Assembly (NCBI GenBank): GCA_021823305.1
Contig: JAKAOE010000052.1
Coordinates: 1 to 6,894 of the forward strand
DNA: 6,894 nucleotides
From: Acidobacteriota bacterium
GTDB lineage: Bacteria > Acidobacteriota > Terriglobia > Terriglobales > SCQP01
Direction: 5' to 3'
Both the position numbers and the translations under genes were made by a program. Under the pieces are notes generated by a model. The model made no database searches and was not told the origin of the DNA. It was given only the letters and a program-made list of their open reading frames with translations. Positions within the stretch are counted from its first letter, which is position 1. Every line of letters starts with the position of its first letter. This document shows, piece after piece, positions 5,033 through 6,894 of this stretch.

Positions 5033-6093
5033 CAATGCCCTCCTGGGGTCAGATTGTAATAAAAGGAGAACTCCAGCGTGATGAACGGGCCGTGGAACTC
5101 GCTCGGCAGCGGCGGAAACGGGTTGGAGGCCGTGATCGACGCCTCTGCCGCTTGGTTGAGCGAGGCAGTGTGCGCCAGCCGCACCGGGCGGATGCCCGGC
5201 ACGGTGCCGTTGGCGTTGATGTTGAAGACGATCACCACCCGCCCCTGCGTGCCCAGATACACCGTCTCCGGCATCACCGCGTACCAGTTGCGGCGCACGA
5301 TCTCGATGATGCGCCGCAAGTAGGGGTTGAAGTTCACCCCTTGCGTATCGGTGAGAATCTGCACCCCGGCGCCGGTCGAGCCCGGCGCCGACGAGCCGCT
5401 GCCTGCGGGCTGCGGCAGCGGCGCCACCTCGCTCATGCTCTGCCCGTGGTTGAGCTGCGCCCGCGCCGCGCCCTCGATCGCGCGCTGCAGCGAATCGGCG
5501 GGATTCAGGCTGAGGTTGAGATTGGGATGCGCCGGCGGCTTGGGGATGTTCTCCAACTGCAGCCCGGCGTCGGCCTTGGGCTTGGGCGGCGCCGGCTGGG
5601 GCGCGCTCTTGGCCGCGGCCGGCGGCGGCGCGGGCCGCGGCGCCGGCGCCACCGGTCCGGGCGGCGGCGTCGCCGGCCGCGGCACCGGCGCGGGCCGGTT
5701 GGCCGGCGCGCTGATGCTGTCGCGCGGCGGCGCGGGATGCGCGAACTTGCGGCTGCGGTCGCTCAGCGCCTTCGCGTGCAGCGGCTTCTGCTTGGTGATC
5801 AGGTCGCGCGGCAGTTCCAGGTACTGCAATTGTTCGTGCTCCTGCGGCTGCGTCTGCGGCGGCAGATGCACGTACGCCTGCCGGAACAGTTTCGGGCTGA
5901 GCAGGATCAGCAGCAGGATGAGCAGGTGGCCGATGACCGAGAGCAGCCCGGCCTCGCGCCGCTTGGCCTGGCGGCGCTGGTGCGCCAGCTCCAGCAGCAG
6001 GCCGTCAATCGGGAAGTCCGCGCCTCGCAGCAGAGGCGGCGGAGGCGGAAGCGTCTCGTCTTCCGGGTCCGCCAATAGCTTGATCAAGGCCAT
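5032..6093 (-). CDS. TonB-family energy transducer protein
   Basis: A 353-residue envelope protein with TonB layout. A cytoplasmic part of about 47 residues containing a run of five prolines is followed by one membrane helix (about 48-65). This helix carries S52-V-x-x-H56, matching the Ser/His pair TonB uses to couple to ExbB/ExbD and the proton gradient. A long periplasmic Pro/Ala-rich spacer (about 115-180, many 'PAP/APRP/PPK' units) and a Gly/Ser stretch follow. The C-terminal TonB domain (about 255-350) shows 'YLRRIIEIVRRNWYAVMPE', 'GRVVIVFNINANGTV', 'AAEASITASNPFPPLP' and a final 'LEFSFYYN'. The expected role is energising outer-membrane TonB-dependent transporters, implying a diderm host. 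It is first gene of the - strand operon. The ATG at 6093 has no clear ribosome binding site and lies about eight bases after a likely transcription start. No transporter or exbBD gene is in the window, so the partner is unknown. Confidence 0.92.
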   Translation of the reverse strand: MALIKLLADPEDETLPPPPPLLRGADFPIDGLLLELAHQRRQAKRREAGLLSVIGHLLILLLILLSPKLFRQAYVHLPPQTQPQEHEQLQYLELPRDLITKQKPLHAKALSDRSRKFAHPAPPRDSISAPANRPAPVPRPATPPPGPVAPAPRPAPPPAAAKSAPQPAPPKPKADAGLQLENIPKPPAHPNLNLSLNPADSLQRAIEGAARAQLNHGQSMSEVAPLPQPAGSGSSAPGSTGAGVQILTDTQGVNFNPYLRRIIEIVRRNWYAVMPETVYLGTQGRVVIVFNINANGTVPGIRPVRLAHTASLNQAAEASITASNPFPPLPSEFHGPFITLEFSFYYNLTPGGH

Positions 6094-6107
6094 GGCAGCG
6101 TTGTCTC

Positions 6108-6113
6108 ATGATA
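6108..6113 (-). promoter_or_regulatory. likely -10 box (TATCAT) for the TonB-plsY-gpsA operon
   Basis: Read on the - strand, TATCAT matches TATAAT at five of six positions in an AT-rich island of an otherwise very GC-rich gap. Transcription would start near 6101, leaving a leader of about eight bases before the TonB ATG, too short for a normal ribosome binding site, and none is seen. No good -35 is found. The next bases, GAGACAAC, repeat the half-site found in the palindrome before the DinB gene. Confidence 0.45.
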
Positions 6114-6139
6114 ACAGCCGCGGCCGGGCCGGATTCCGG

Positions 6140-6145
6140 TAGGCT
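6140..6145 (+). promoter_or_regulatory. possible -10 box (TAGGCT) for dnaG
   Basis: TAGGCT keeps the TA...T skeleton of a -10 box (three of six positions), 15 bases before the dnaG ATG. It lies in the loop of an inverted repeat CCGGT/ACCGG (6136-6140 and 6149-6153). A start near 6152 would give a very short leader. The match is weak; a real dnaG promoter must exist somewhere in the 67-base divergent gap or inside the TonB gene. Confidence 0.22.
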
Positions 6146-6160
6146 GGAACCGGAGCAGCG

Positions 6161-6894
6161 ATGTCGCAGTTCTCGGATCAACTCAAAGCACAAGCCGACA
6201 TCGGCGCCCTGATCGGCGAATATGTCAAGCTCAAGCTCGCCGGCAACGGCTTCATCGGCTTGTGCCCGTTCCACGCCGAGCGCACGCCCTCGTTCCACGT
6301 CCACGCCGCGCGCCGGTTCTACTACTGCTTCGGCTGCCATGCGCACGGCGACATCTTCCAGTTCCTGGTGGAGCTGCGCAAGGTCGGCTTCTCCGAGGCG
6401 GTCGAGATGGTCGCCGAGCGGCTGGGCGTGGCGGTCCCGCGCTTCGCGGCGGAGGAGTCCGCCGGCGACGCCGGCGAGCGCCGCGACCTGCTCCGCCTGC
6501 ATGCCGCCGCGGCCGACTACTTCGCCGTCCAGTTGCGCGCCTCCGCCGGCGCCGGGGCGCGCGCCTATCTGCAGGAGCGCGAGCTTCCGCCCGCCGCCTG
6601 GGATCGCTTCCAGCTCGGCTACGCCCCCGAGTCCGGCCGCGGCTTGGTGCTGGCGCTGCAGGCGCAGGGCTTCGCGCCCGGGCTGGCCTTGCGCGGTGGC
6701 TTGTGCCAGCTCCGGCGCGAAAGCGTCGGCCGGGACGGGGAAGCCGCGGCTGAGGCGGCGGATTGGCCCGGCCTCTATGACCGCTTCCGTCACCGCCTGA
6801 TCTTTCCCATCCGCGACGAGCGCGGCCGCGTGATCGCCTTCGGCGGGCGCGCCCTGGAGGCCGACCCCGCCGGCCGCACGCCCAAATACCTCAA
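6161..6894 (+). CDS. dnaG: DNA primase DnaG, N-terminal part (runs off the window)
   Basis: The first 244 residues of primase, which makes RNA primers at the replication fork; the frame is still open at the window end. The CHC2 zinc finger is intact: C35-x2-H38 and C56-x2-C59 within 'GLCPFHAERTPSFHV' and 'FYYCFGCHAHGDIFQF'. After a linker, the N-terminal subdomain of the polymerase core begins, with 'YDRFRHRLIFPIRDERGRVIAFGGRAL' and 'TPKYL', typical of DnaG. The TOPRIM catalytic centre and the helicase-binding C-terminus lie beyond the window. Between 'GLCQL' and 'LYDRFR' there seems to be an insertion of about a dozen residues relative to the compact form I know from model bacteria. The ATG at 6161 has GGAG five bases upstream, and the protein starts where the family does. 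It is divergent from the TonB gene. Confidence 0.95.
   Translation, partial: MSQFSDQLKAQADIGALIGEYVKLKLAGNGFIGLCPFHAERTPSFHVHAARRFYYCFGCHAHGDIFQFLVELRKVGFSEAVEMVAERLGVAVPRFAAEESAGDAGERRDLLRLHAAAADYFAVQLRASAGAGARAYLQERELPPAAWDRFQLGYAPESGRGLVLALQAQGFAPGLALRGGLCQLRRESVGRDGEAAAEAADWPGLYDRFRHRLIFPIRDERGRVIAFGGRALEADPAGRTPKYL

Noticed and set aside
5560..5720. GC-rich repetitive-looking tract in the TonB gene
   Set aside because: It encodes the Pro/Ala-rich periplasmic spacer expected in TonB proteins; there is no exact tandem unit suggesting a separate repeat element.
4708..6078. 456-codon open frame on the + strand opposite plsY's 5' end, the small gene and the TonB gene
   Set aside because: Its Arg-rich low-complexity product spans three genes whose motifs and overlaps are clear on the - strand; it is a shadow frame.

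Overview
This is a GC-rich bacterial chromosome segment made of core metabolism genes. I see no mobile element, CRISPR array, tRNA or rRNA. The likely source is an acidobacterium (Acidobacteriota). This rests on remembered family features: a RibF kinase motif of the form VPTLNL, a secreted DinB-fold protein ending in a DHYSQ...YLR.NGI.PP helix, a DUF1844 protein, and a TonB-plsY-gpsA cluster. A phylogeny would be needed to prove it, and another GC-rich phylum is possible.

Left part, + strand (1-2482): a tight run of four genes. They are the C-terminal end of a dGTPase-like HD phosphohydrolase, a DUF1844 protein, a PhnP-like metallo-beta-lactamase-fold hydrolase that starts on a TTG overlapping the previous stop, and ribF (FAD synthesis), whose ATG directly follows the hydrolase stop. 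All of this reads as small-molecule (nucleotide and cofactor) housekeeping. A short intergenic region with a clear inverted repeat at a possible transcription start then precedes a separately expressed exported DinB-fold protein (2554-3087).

Middle and right, - strand (3112-6093): a four-gene operon transcribed right to left in which every junction overlaps. The order is a TonB-family energy transducer, an 86-residue Arg/Trp-rich protein of unknown function, plsY (acyl-phosphate:glycerol-3-phosphate acyltransferase) and gpsA (glycerol-3-phosphate dehydrogenase). GpsA makes sn-glycerol-3-phosphate and PlsY acylates it, so the two catalyse consecutive steps at the start of phospholipid synthesis. 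The operon and the DinB gene converge with only 24 bases between their stop codons.

Right edge, + strand (6161-6894): the N-terminal part of dnaG (primase), divergent from the TonB gene across a 67-base promoter region.

I did not find a dramatic new system. The points most worth a second look are the uncharacterised 86-residue protein embedded in the TonB/lipid operon, the operator-like palindrome before the DinB gene (with a matching half-site at the TonB promoter), and the -10-like boxes lying unusually close to start codons.
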